A DNA stretch of 63,634 nt from positions 1 through 63,634 of the forward strand of contig NZ_JABFMU010000035.1 of assembly GCF_013359695.1 (NCBI RefSeq), read 5' to 3'. Shown piece by piece: positions 17,208 through 24,725 of the stretch. The stretch comes from Pseudomonas sp. C2B4. GTDB taxonomy: Bacteria > Pseudomonadota > Gammaproteobacteria > Pseudomonadales > Pseudomonadaceae. Position numbers and translations under genes: made by a program. The first letter of the stretch is position 1; the number at the start of each line of letters is the position of its first letter. The notes beneath the pieces were generated by a model, which was given only the letters and a program-made list of their open reading frames with translations, was not told the origin of the DNA and did no database searches.

Positions 17208-17726
17208 ATGTCAGACAAAAGCCGCCAGATGACCCCCGAAGAAGCCGCCGAATTTGCCGAACAGGTATTCAACAAGGCACGGGAGGGCGATGCGGCCATG
17301 ATGGCTGCGCTGCTGACCAAAGGCTTGCCGCCGAACCTGCGCAATCACAAGGGCGACACGTTGCTGATGCTGGCCGCGTACCACGGCCATGTGGACACCG
17401 TGAAAGTCCTGCTCGAACACAAGGCTGATCCGGAAATCCGCAACGATAACGGTCAAAGTCCGATCGCCGGTGCTGCCTTCAAGGGTGATCTGGCGGTGGT
17501 CACGGCGCTGGTCGAGGGTGGTGCGCAGGTTGAAGGTTCGTCGTTCGACGGTCGCACTGCATTGATGATGGCGGCGATGTTCAACCGTGTCGCCATCGTC
17601 GACTACCTGATCAGCAAAGGCGCCGACCCGAAAGCCAAGGATGCCAACGGTATTACGGCGCTGGATGCGGCGAAAACCATGGGCGCGGCCGATACTGTTG
17701 CGCAGTTGGAAAAACTGTTGGGCTAA
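17208..17726 (+). CDS. Ankyrin-repeat protein
   Basis: A 172-residue cytoplasmic protein with four ankyrin repeats from about residue 40. Recognisable repeat starts are KGDTLLMLAAYHGHVDTVK, NGQSPIAGAAFKGDLAVV, DGRTALMMAAMFNRVAIV and NGITALDAAKTMG. No signal peptide is present. Ankyrin proteins mediate protein contacts; the partner is not known. The start has GTGGAG in front. A small REP-like palindrome follows the stop. Confidence 0.9.
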   Translation: MSDKSRQMTPEEAAEFAEQVFNKAREGDAAMMAALLTKGLPPNLRNHKGDTLLMLAAYHGHVDTVKVLLEHKADPEIRNDNGQSPIAGAAFKGDLAVVTALVEGGAQVEGSSFDGRTALMMAAMFNRVAIVDYLISKGADPKAKDANGITALDAAKTMGAADTVAQLEKLLG

Positions 17727-17734
17727 ACCCAATC

Positions 17735-17761
17735 CTGTAGGAGCAAGCTTTGCTCCTACAG
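17735..17761. repeat. Short palindromic repeat (GGAGCAA type)
   Basis: CTGTAGGAGCAA and its complement make a compact hairpin. It is the second copy of the family seen after mtnC. Confidence 0.7.
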
Positions 17762-17825
17762 TCATTGCAAGGCGTAATGCGGTATCCTTCGCGCCCTCAA
17801 AATTCCCTCGCTACAGGATTTCCCC

Positions 17826-18356
17826 ATGAAAGCCGCACTCGTCGAACTCATCAGTAAAATCAGCTCCGGGTGCATGGGCGAAGATGAAATCCTCAAGGTG
17901 GCTGATGAAGCGGCTCAGGCTTACGCGGATCCTCAGGGTTTTCTGACGGCCAACCCGGACATCAACTACGACGACACCTTCCCGATCCCGCTGGGGGAGT
18001 GGGTGGTCGTCGGCAGTCTGCCGGAAACCGTGCTGTTCCAGGCGGATACCTATATGGATCTGTTCACCCAGATCGTTGCGTCGTTTGGTCCAGGTGTCGA
18101 GTTCAACCTCAAGCCCAAGCAACTGGCCAAGACCGAAGCCCTGACCGCGCTTAATCGCATCCAGGTGCAAATGAGCAGCCTGAACAAGGAAAACGGCGGT
18201 TACACGCTGCTGAACTTCAGCCAACTGCTCGACGATGAACTGCAAGTGGTGCTGGTCTACGGCAACGATGTACCTCGGGTCATTGAGTTGTGCGCCGAAG
18301 TCGGTATCGCCGCGGCGCCTGCCCTGGAAGCCCTGAAGGTGGCCATCCACGTCTGA
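17826..18356 (+). CDS. Conserved hypothetical protein
   Basis: A 176-residue soluble protein that I do not recognise. It has no signal peptide or membrane segment. Features are an acidic N-terminal helical part (GEDEILKVADEAAQAY), a central PIPLGEWVVVGSLPETVLF, and NFSQLLDDELQVVLVYGND near the end. The coding style matches its neighbours. It stands alone between the ankyrin gene and a small membrane-protein gene. Confidence 0.78.
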   Translation: MKAALVELISKISSGCMGEDEILKVADEAAQAYADPQGFLTANPDINYDDTFPIPLGEWVVVGSLPETVLFQADTYMDLFTQIVASFGPGVEFNLKPKQLAKTEALTALNRIQVQMSSLNKENGGYTLLNFSQLLDDELQVVLVYGNDVPRVIELCAEVGIAAAPALEALKVAIHV

Positions 18357-18438
18357 GGCGGTAAAGCTGTCAATAAAAGGGAACCCTCGCCGGGGCCGGC
18401 TATCCTAAGCATGCATACCATTGCTCGGGAGCGTCACC

Positions 18439-18630
18439 ATGGGGTCCACCTTTTACAGCCTGGTTGGCTTGATCATTTTTGCCCTGGATATCTGGGCAAT
18501 TATCAACGTGCTGAAAAGTGGCGCAGAAATAGGGATGAAAATCCTTTGGGTGCTGTTGATCCCGTTGCTGCCGGTTTTGGGCCTGATCATCTGGGCCATT
18601 GCCGGGCCGCGGGGGGATGTCAGGATCTGA
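18439..18630 (+). CDS. Small PLDc_N-domain membrane protein
   Basis: A 63-residue membrane protein with two hydrophobic helices (LVGLIIFALDIWAIINVL and ILWVLLIPLLPVLGLIIWAI) and the terminal GPRG typical of stand-alone PLDc_N (phospholipase-D-nuclease N-terminal) proteins. It has no catalytic domain. The ATG has GGGAG at 9 nt; a TTG 18 nt upstream is less likely. Function unknown. Confidence 0.8.
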   Translation: MGSTFYSLVGLIIFALDIWAIINVLKSGAEIGMKILWVLLIPLLPVLGLIIWAIAGPRGDVRI

Positions 18631-18655
18631 GCACTTATCCACAGACCACACATAA

Positions 18656-18750
18656 CCCTGTGGGAGCGTGGCTTGCCCGCGATAGGATCGCTGCGGTGCA
18701 ACTGATAGATCGGGTCGTCTGCATCGCGGGCAAGCCACGCTCCCACAGGG
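18656..18750. repeat. Inverted repeat with 28-bp perfect arms
   Basis: Arms beginning CCCTGTGGGAGCGTGGCTTG are perfectly complementary. This is a second REP family (core GTGGGAGCGTGGCTTGCCCGC), distinct from the GCGAGCAGGCTCGC type. Confidence 0.88.
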
Positions 18751-18818
18751 ATTGTTGCAAGCCGATCAACTGAGGTTCGACCTGTCATGTTCCGCGACGT
18801 AGAATGCGCGCCTTTCCC

Positions 18819-18843
18819 GGGCAATCGAGGCAATCGATTGCCC
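18819..18843 (+). promoter_or_regulatory. Hairpin in speE leader
   Basis: GGGCAATCGA and its exact complement flank a 5-nt loop, 14 nt after a TAGAAT -10 box (18800-18805). The hairpin is followed at once by the palindrome CCCATCATGGG. It would form at the very 5' end of the speE mRNA. Confidence 0.5.
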
Positions 18844-18895
18844 ATCATGGGCGGGTAACCGTCCGTTGCCACCCGCATTCATCGGAGCACTTCCC

Positions 18896-19771
18896 ATGAG
18901 CACCACCCCAACCAGCGACTACCTGGAAACCCTCTACGAAGGCTACGGCCAGCGTTTTCGCATGGACAAACTGCTGCACGAAGTGCGCACCGAACACCAG
19001 CACCTGGTGATCTTCGAAAACCCGCGCATGGGCCGCGTCATGGCGCTGGACGGTGTGATCCAGACCACCGAAGCCGACGAATTCATCTACCACGAGATGC
19101 TCACGCACGTACCGATCCTCGCCCATGGCACCGCCAAGCGCGTACTGATCATCGGCGGCGGCGACGGCGGCATGTTGCGCGAAGTGACCAAGCACCGCGG
19201 TGTCGAACACATCACCATGGTCGAGATCGACGGCACCGTGGTCGACATGTGCAAGGAGTTCCTGCCGAACCACTCCAAAGGCGCCTATGACGACCCGCGC
19301 CTGAACCTGGTGATCGACGACGGCATGCGTTTCGTCGCCACCACCACCGAAAAATTCGACGTGATCATTTCCGACTCCACCGACCCGATCGGTCCGGGGG
19401 AAGTGCTGTTTTCGGAAAACTTCTACCAGGCCTGCCATCGCTGCCTGAACGAAGGCGGCATCCTGGTGACCCAGAACGGCACGCCGTTCATGCAGATCGA
19501 AGAAGTCAAAACCACCGCCGGTCGCCTGCGCAGCCTGTTCCCGGACTGGCACTTCTACCAGGCGGCGGTGCCGACCTACATTGGCGGCTCGATGACGTTC
19601 GCCTGGGGCTCAACCCATACCGCTTATCGCCAATTGTCCCGTGAGACCCTGCAACAGCGTTTCGCGGGCAGCGGCATCGTCACGCGCTACTACAATCCAG
19701 AAATCCACATCGGCGCTTTCGCCTTGCCGCAGTACGTGCTGCAAGCTGTGGGCAAGCCAAGCAACGATTGA
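18896..19771 (+). CDS. speE: Spermidine synthase (polyamine aminopropyltransferase)
   Basis: SpeE transfers an aminopropyl group from decarboxylated SAM to putrescine, giving spermidine and methylthioadenosine. It has 291 aa, the bacterial norm. The nucleotide-binding motif is LIIGGGDGGMLREV, the catalytic aspartate region is VIISDSTDPIGPG, and the N-terminal signature LDGVIQTTEADEFIYHEML is intact. Its by-product is the substrate of the methionine salvage pathway encoded in part by the mtn genes nearby. The leader contains a strong hairpin. Confidence 0.97.
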   Translation: MSTTPTSDYLETLYEGYGQRFRMDKLLHEVRTEHQHLVIFENPRMGRVMALDGVIQTTEADEFIYHEMLTHVPILAHGTAKRVLIIGGGDGGMLREVTKHRGVEHITMVEIDGTVVDMCKEFLPNHSKGAYDDPRLNLVIDDGMRFVATTTEKFDVIISDSTDPIGPGEVLFSENFYQACHRCLNEGGILVTQNGTPFMQIEEVKTTAGRLRSLFPDWHFYQAAVPTYIGGSMTFAWGSTHTAYRQLSRETLQQRFAGSGIVTRYYNPEIHIGAFALPQYVLQAVGKPSND

Positions 19772-19786
19772 TGGTTGATGCTTAAC

Positions 19787-19879
19787 CCTGCAGGAGCTGC
19801 CGAGTGCAACGAGGCTGCGATCTTTTGACCTTGGTCGTTAAAAGTTCGCAGCCTCGTTGCACTCGGCAGCTCCTACAGG
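19787..19879. repeat. Long palindromic element (third REP-like family)
   Basis: Arms of 34 nt, starting CCTGCAGGAGCTGCCGAGTG, are complementary with a single mismatch and enclose a loop of about 25 nt. It lies after speE. I believe this class (GGAGCTGCCGA...GGCTGCGATC) recurs in fluorescent pseudomonads. Confidence 0.82.
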
Positions 19880-19984
19880 CTCGGTGATTTTATGCCGAGG
19901 TGTTGTAATCCATTGGAACGATCAATTCGAACTAAAGTCGAGATAGGTGTAAGCCCATTTGCGGGTTTGGTTGAGGAGGCTCCG

Positions 19985-20218
19985 ATGTCAAAGTGGAAAG
20001 TCACTTTCGTGGATGATCATGGAGAAACGATCGACGAACTCTTCGAGTGCGAGGAATGCCCGAGTCACGAGCAGGCCGCCAAACTCATCAAGGAACGGTT
20101 CCTTCCTGTCGCCGCCAAGCTGGATCTGAACGATCTGGAAGGGCGAACCGCTGATGCGACTGTCAAAAACCTCAAAGCCCAGAACAGCATTCAAATCCTC
20201 GGCATCACGCCAATCTGA
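19985..20218 (+). CDS. Small conserved hypothetical protein
   Basis: A 77-residue soluble protein with strong charge. It begins MSKWKVTFVDDHGETIDE, has two cysteines in ECEECPSHEQAAKL, and ends NSIQILGITPI. I do not recognise a family. A strong GAGGAGG ribosome site sits before the ATG, which supports expression. Single gene. Confidence 0.72.
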   Translation: MSKWKVTFVDDHGETIDELFECEECPSHEQAAKLIKERFLPVAAKLDLNDLEGRTADATVKNLKAQNSIQILGITPI

Positions 20219-20428
20219 ACGTCACCTGTCACATTCACAACCAGGCCTTGGCAGCGGCTCTGTCCTGAGGCTACTCTGCAATCGAGATCAGCGAACGGAT
20301 CGCTAAGGTCTGGTCTTCAGCTTCATGCTTGTTTCCCCGCCGGCACATCGATTGCCGACACGCCGCATCCAGGATTTAGCGCGCAGGGAGTACGGAAAGT
20401 CTATCCATCGGTTTGAGGAGGACGTTTC

Positions 20429-20773
20429 ATGAGCAAAGCCTATCAAGAAGACATCAGCAGCAGCGTGCTGCGCCGCATGAAAGAAGGCGGTTTCGACTTT
20501 TCACGGTTCCATCCCATTGAGTTCTACGCCATTTTCCCGGACGAGGAGCGGGCACGCAGGGCGGCAGGTCATTTTCATCGAGGAGAATCCCTGAACGCGC
20601 AGATCAGTGTGCGTGACGACGGCGCATGGGCGCTGGAACTGAGCAAGGTGATGTACGCCACCTACGACGACATTGGCGATTTCGAGCAGGGTTTTGAAGC
20701 TGTGGTCGAGCCACTGGGCGGCATCATTGAAGGCTGGGGCGTCAAGCAGGAGGTACGAGGGCGACTCGCATAA
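20429..20773 (+). CDS. RraB-like (RNase E regulator family) protein
   Basis: A 114-residue cytoplasmic protein of the RraB/DUF1260 fold. In E. coli RraB binds RNase E and changes which RNAs it cuts; whether this short homologue does so is unknown. Features are the N-terminal helix DISSSVLRRMKEGGFDFS, the strand region IEFYAIFPDEERARRAA, and the closing IIEGWGVKQEV, whose GWG is characteristic. GGAGG precedes the start. An inverted repeat follows as a likely terminator. Confidence 0.78.
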   Translation: MSKAYQEDISSSVLRRMKEGGFDFSRFHPIEFYAIFPDEERARRAAGHFHRGESLNAQISVRDDGAWALELSKVMYATYDDIGDFEQGFEAVVEPLGGIIEGWGVKQEVRGRLA

Positions 20774-20800
20774 GCTTATGAACAGCAGCAAACGGCAATA

Positions 20801-20826
20801 ACGGCTGACCTTCGGGTTGGCCGTTT
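20801..20826 (+). terminator. Probable terminator after RraB-like gene
   Basis: ACGGC...GACC-TTCG-GGT...GCCGT forms a stem with a stable TTCG loop, followed by a short T-run. Confidence 0.55.
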
Positions 20827-20880
20827 TCGTTTGTGGCCGTTGAAAAAGGCTATGGCAGCCCGCTGAAACAAATCTTCGGC

Positions 20881-20907
20881 AAAAAAAAGCCACCTGAGCG
20901 GGTGGCT
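20881..20907 (-). terminator. Minus-strand terminator with no annotated gene upstream
   Basis: The stem AGCCACC/GGTGGCT with loop CGCTCA is followed on the minus strand by eight T residues. No minus-strand gene leads into it, so it marks the 3' end of an unannotated transcript. Confidence 0.82.
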
Positions 20908-21030
20908 AAAAGGGAAGACCGGAAAGGAGGGAAACCGGTCAGATCATGCCGGAGCGGGCTGCCAGTGCAGCCGAAAAATCGAGGCTGAAGGTTTCACCCA
21001 CTTGATGCAGATGAAGTTTTTTCAGCGGAT
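20881..21030 (-). ncRNA. Candidate small RNA with pyrimidine-rich loop
   Basis: A minus-strand promoter (TTCACT at 21060-21065, 17-nt spacer, GATAAT at 21037-21042) predicts a start near 21030. A strong terminator ends the transcript near 20881, giving about 150 nt. The RNA would contain a hairpin near 20980 and a second one, GACCGG/CCGGTC (20917-20940), whose 12-nt loop is UUUCCCUCCUUU. That loop is complementary to Shine-Dalgarno sequences. A short open frame lies inside (about 30 codons ending LAARSGMI) but has no ATG or ribosome site at its head. It fills most of the 488-nt gap before the ATP-grasp gene. Confidence 0.55.
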
Positions 21031-21036
21031 GTGCGG

Positions 21037-21065
21037 ATTATCCACAGCGTTAACCGGGCAGTGAA
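21037..21065 (-). promoter_or_regulatory. Sigma-70 promoter for candidate sRNA
   Basis: TTCACT, 17 nt, GATAAT on the minus strand: four and five of six matches to consensus with ideal spacing. Confidence 0.55.
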
Positions 21066-21261
21066 ATCAACTCTGGCTATGCTGGTGATAGGCAATGGCA
21101 TTGCCTTGCAATGAAGCGGGGGCGATCAGGTTGGAGCAGTTGCCGCACAGGATTGGTGCGGTGCTCGCGCATCGATTATCCAACTGATTGATATCAAAGC
21201 GTTTATGCCGATGGCGCGGGCCTTGCAGAGGTCCGTACGTCCGGGTGACAAGGAGTACGGC

Positions 21262-22671
21262 ATGATCCGCACCTATTTTGATGAGATGTACGATGCCGGC
21301 GGCCAGGTCCGCCCGCATTATCGGGAGTTTGCCCGTTGGCTGGCCGAAACGCCTGACGAGCTTTTGGCACAACGGCGACGCGAGGCCGATCTGCTGTTTC
21401 ATCGCGCCGGGATTACGTTCACGCTCTACGGTGATGAGCAGGGGACAGAGCGCCTGATTCCCTTCGACACCATTCCCCGCAGTATTCCGGCCAGCGAATG
21501 GCGCGTGGTCGAGCGCGGCTGTATCCAGCGGGTCAAGGCGTTGAACATGTTCCTCGCCGACCTGTATCACGAACAACGGATCATCAAGGCCGGCATCATT
21601 CCGGCCGAGCAGGTGCTTGCCAACGAGCAATACCAGTTGGCGATGCAAGGGCTGGATCTGCACCGCGATATCTATTCGCACATCTCCGGTGTCGATCTGG
21701 TGCGCGACGGCGACGGCACCTATTACGTGCTCGAAGACAATCTGCGCACGCCCAGCGGTGTCAGCTACATGCTCGAAGACCGCAAGATGATGATGCGCCT
21801 GTTCCCCGAACTGTTCGCGGCGCAACGCATCGCGCCCATCGACCATTATCCGAACCTGCTGCTCGATACCCTCAAAAGCTCCAGCCCGATCGACAACCCG
21901 AGCGTTGTAGTGCTGACGCCGGGGCGCTTCAACAGTGCGTTCTTCGAACATGCGTTTCTGGCGCGGGAGATGGGCGTGGAGTTGGTGGAGGGCGCGGACC
22001 TGTTCGTGCGCGACGACAAGGTCTATATGCGCACCACCGACGGACCGAAAGCCGTCGATGTGATCTATCGCCGCCTCGACGATGCGTTCCTCGATCCGCT
22101 GGCTTTCAACCCGGACTCGATGCTCGGCGTACCGGGGCTGCTGTCATCCTACCGCTCCGGCAACGTGGTCCTGGCCAACGCCATCGGCACCGGCGTGGCG
22201 GACGACAAGTCGGTGTATCCCTTCGTCACGGACATGATTCGCTTCTATCTGGATGAAGAGCCGATCCTGAAGAACGTGCCGACCTGGCAATGCCGTAACC
22301 CCTCCGAGCTGTCTCATGTGCTGGCCAATCTGCCGGAACTGGTCGTCAAGGAAACCCAGGGCTCCGGCGGCTACGGGATGCTGGTGGGACCGGCGGCGAC
22401 CGCGGCGGAAATCGAAGCCTTTCGCGCGCGAATCATCGCCAAGCCCCATGCCTACATCGCGCAACCGACGCTGTCGCTGTCGACCTGTCCGACCTTTGTC
22501 GAAAACGGCATCGCGCCGCGCCATATCGACTTGCGTCCGTTTGTATTGTCCGGCCGCGAAACCCGGGTCGTGCCCGGCGGCCTGACCCGTGTCGCCCTGC
22601 GCGAAGGCTCCCTGGTGGTGAATTCCTCCCAGGGTGGCGGAACCAAGGACACCTGGGTGGTCGAGGATTGA
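21262..22671 (+). CDS. Circularly permuted ATP-grasp protein (DUF404/DUF407)
   Basis: A 469-residue cytoplasmic protein of the circularly permuted type 2 ATP-grasp family (COG2308), predicted to join a carboxylate to an amine using ATP. Recognisable parts are YLYHEQRIIKAGIIPAEQVL-like sequence in the first third (DLYHEQRIIKAGIIPA), VLEDNLRTPSGVSYMLEDR, and the glycine-rich KETQGSGGYGMLVGP. The start has AAGGAG; the longer frame upstream is unlikely. It is the first gene of a tight operon with an alpha-E protein and a transglutaminase-like protein. The substrate is unknown; a peptide product is often suggested for this gene set. Confidence 0.92.
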   Translation: MIRTYFDEMYDAGGQVRPHYREFARWLAETPDELLAQRRREADLLFHRAGITFTLYGDEQGTERLIPFDTIPRSIPASEWRVVERGCIQRVKALNMFLADLYHEQRIIKAGIIPAEQVLANEQYQLAMQGLDLHRDIYSHISGVDLVRDGDGTYYVLEDNLRTPSGVSYMLEDRKMMMRLFPELFAAQRIAPIDHYPNLLLDTLKSSSPIDNPSVVVLTPGRFNSAFFEHAFLAREMGVELVEGADLFVRDDKVYMRTTDGPKAVDVIYRRLDDAFLDPLAFNPDSMLGVPGLLSSYRSGNVVLANAIGTGVADDKSVYPFVTDMIRFYLDEEPILKNVPTWQCRNPSELSHVLANLPELVVKETQGSGGYGMLVGPAATAAEIEAFRARIIAKPHAYIAQPTLSLSTCPTFVENGIAPRHIDLRPFVLSGRETRVVPGGLTRVALREGSLVVNSSQGGGTKDTWVVED

Positions 22672-22683
22672 AGGAAGCCTGTC

Positions 22684-23634
22684 ATGTTAAGTAGAACTGC
22701 CTCGGATCTGTATTGGATGTCGCGTTACCTGGAGCGGGCGGAAAACCTCGCGCGGATGCTCGACATCAGTTATTCGCTGTCACTGATGCCACAGGATGGC
22801 CGTGGCAACGGTCTGCACGAACTGGCCATGCCGCTGTTGATTACCGGCACGCTGGACGATTACCTCGAACGCCACGGCGAACTGCATGCCGAACGATTGC
22901 TGCATTTTTTCGCGCTGGACGCGGCCAACCCGGCGAGCATCTACAGCTGCCTCGGCGCGGCACGGGCCAGTGCCCATGCGGTGCGTGGGCGAATCACCGC
23001 CGACATGTGGGAAAACATCAACGCGACCTGGCTGGAAATTCGCGGGATAGCCGAGCAGGGCCTGAGCCGCTACGGCATGAGCCGTTTCTGCGAGTGGATC
23101 AAGGAGCGCTCCCACCTGTTCCGTGGCGCGTCCTACGGCACCATCATGCGTAATGACGCGTTTCGCTTCATTCGCCTGGGGACGTTCATCGAAAGGGCTG
23201 ACAACACCTTGCGCCTGCTCGATGCCCGTTACGAAATGGCTGGCGACCAGGCCGAAGCGGTCAGCGATGGCACGGCTCACGCCTATTACCAGTGGAGTGC
23301 CTTGCTGCGAGCACTGTCGTCGTTCGAGGCCTACACCGAAATCTACCGCGACGCCCCCGGCGCCCGGCATGTGGCCGAATTGCTGTTGCTGCGCGCGGAC
23401 GTGCCGCGCTCCCTGCGGGCCTGCACCGAAGAAATCGACCAGATCCTCGCCCAGCTTCCGGGGGCCAACGGCCGTCCGGCGCAACGCCTGGCGGCGGAGA
23501 TGGACGCGCGCCTGCGTTACACCGGCATCAACGAAATCCTCGACGAAGGCCTGCATGCCTGGCTGACCGAGTTCATCCCGCTGGTGCGCCAGTTGGGCAA
23601 CGCGATTCACAGTTCTTACCTGGAGGCTGCATGA
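22684..23634 (+). CDS. Alpha-E domain protein (DUF403)
   Basis: A 316-residue, mostly helical cytoplasmic protein of the alpha-E family (COG2307). It begins MLSRTASDLYWMSRYLERAE, the family's most conserved stretch, and repeats a similar helix at FIRLGTFIERADNTLRLLD. No catalytic motif is known. It is always found next to the permuted ATP-grasp and transglutaminase-like proteins, as here, 12 nt after the former and overlapping the latter by 4 nt. It is probably a structural partner of the ATP-grasp enzyme (inference). Confidence 0.92.
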   Translation: MLSRTASDLYWMSRYLERAENLARMLDISYSLSLMPQDGRGNGLHELAMPLLITGTLDDYLERHGELHAERLLHFFALDAANPASIYSCLGAARASAHAVRGRITADMWENINATWLEIRGIAEQGLSRYGMSRFCEWIKERSHLFRGASYGTIMRNDAFRFIRLGTFIERADNTLRLLDARYEMAGDQAEAVSDGTAHAYYQWSALLRALSSFEAYTEIYRDAPGARHVAELLLLRADVPRSLRACTEEIDQILAQLPGANGRPAQRLAAEMDARLRYTGINEILDEGLHAWLTEFIPLVRQLGNAIHSSYLEAA

Positions 23635-24434
23635 GACTTTCCATTAGCCACGAGACCACCTATCACTACGAAGATCAGGTGCGGGCGAGCATCCAGTATT
23701 TGCGACTGACACCCCACGACAGCGAGCGCCAGCACGTGCTCAGCTGGCAGCTCAACCTGCCGCGCCCGGTCCGTGCGCAACTCGATCCGTTCGGCAACAT
23801 CCTGCATGTGCTGACCATGGATGAGCCCCACGAGGCGATCATCATCGGTGCCCGTGGGCAGGTCGATATCGACGAGCTGCGCGAGGCCGAGCACGAGAGC
23901 CAGTCAGCGTTGCCGTTCCTGCGTTTCACTCGACTGACTGAAGCTGACGCGGCGTTGCGTGCGTTCGCCGAGAGGGAATGTAAGCAGCGTCGTGACCGCA
24001 CCGCGCTGATTGATCTGATGCATTGCCTGAACCAGCACATGACCTATACGCCGGGGTCCACCGAAGTGGACACCAGCGCCGCCCAGGCGTTTGCCGGGCG
24101 TTCCGGCGTGTGCCAGGACCACACCCATGCGTTTCTCGCCTGTGCTCGCAGCCTCGGCGTTCCGGCGCGGTATGTCTCGGGGTATTTGTACAGCGAAAAC
24201 AGCGAACACCTGGCCAGTCACGCCTGGGCCGAAGCCTGGCTCGACGACGCCTGGTACAGCTTTGATGTGACCAACGAATTGGCCCGTCCCGAGCGCCATT
24301 TGAAACTGGCGGTGGGCCTGGACTATCTGGACGCCTGCCCGGTGCGCGGCATGCGTCGCGGGGGCGGGTGTGAGCAGATGCATGCCAAGGTGTTCGTGTC
24401 GCCGACGCCTGTGATCTCCGTCCAGCAACAGTAA
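23631..24434 (+). CDS. Transglutaminase-like cysteine protease family protein
   Basis: A 267-residue protein with an N-terminal bacterial transglutaminase-associated beta domain (MRLSISHETTYHYEDQV) and a C-terminal papain-like core. The triad is visible: cysteine in GRSGVCQDHTHAFLACAR, histidine in ASHAWAEAWLDDAW, aspartate in YSFDVTNE. No signal peptide. It may hydrolyse or transfer the amide bond that the ATP-grasp partner makes. The start overlaps the alpha-E stop (ATGA), indicating translational coupling. A REP array follows. Confidence 0.93.
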   Translation: MRLSISHETTYHYEDQVRASIQYLRLTPHDSERQHVLSWQLNLPRPVRAQLDPFGNILHVLTMDEPHEAIIIGARGQVDIDELREAEHESQSALPFLRFTRLTEADAALRAFAERECKQRRDRTALIDLMHCLNQHMTYTPGSTEVDTSAAQAFAGRSGVCQDHTHAFLACARSLGVPARYVSGYLYSENSEHLASHAWAEAWLDDAWYSFDVTNELARPERHLKLAVGLDYLDACPVRGMRRGGGCEQMHAKVFVSPTPVISVQQQ

Positions 24435-24454
24435 TCGCCGACGCCATCATCCCC

Positions 24455-24700
24455 TGTGGGAGCGAGCCTGCTCGCGAAAGCGGTCTTTCAGTCAGGACAT
24501 TCGTGACTGACACACCGCCTTCGCGAGCAGGCTCGCTCCCACAATGAGATCTGCAGTGGATTAACCGTGGGAGCAAGCCTGCTCGCGGAAGCGGTCTTTC
24601 AGTCAATACATGCGTGACTGACACACTGCCTTCGCGAGCAGGCTCGCTCCCACGATGAGATCTGCAGTGGATTAACTGTAGGAGCGAGCCTGCTCGCGAA
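24455..24700. repeat. Tandem REP array (five copies, duplicated unit)
   Basis: Five REP cores alternate in orientation, at about 24455, 24519, 24567, 24630 and 24677. The spacers are also repeated: GCGGTCTTTCAGTCA...GTGACTGACACA occurs twice, and ATGAGATCTGCAGTGGATTA occurs twice. The repeating unit is about 111 nt. The array fills the gap between the convergent transglutaminase and cytochrome genes. Confidence 0.92.
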
Positions 24701-24725
24701 GAGGCCAGCCCGGGCAACACCAAGC

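Noticed and set aside
20959..21025. Small minus-strand frame ending LAARSGMI inside the sRNA candidate
   Set aside because: It begins only with CTG or GTG codons and no ribosome site. Translation cannot be supported, though a dual-function RNA is not excluded.
21184..21200. Anr/Fnr box (TTGATATCAA) before the ATP-grasp gene
   Set aside because: The half-sites TTGAT and ATCAA lack the required 4-nt spacer.
24455..24700. CRISPR array
   Set aside because: The repeats alternate in orientation, the spacers are themselves repeated, and no cas genes are present. This is a REP cluster.
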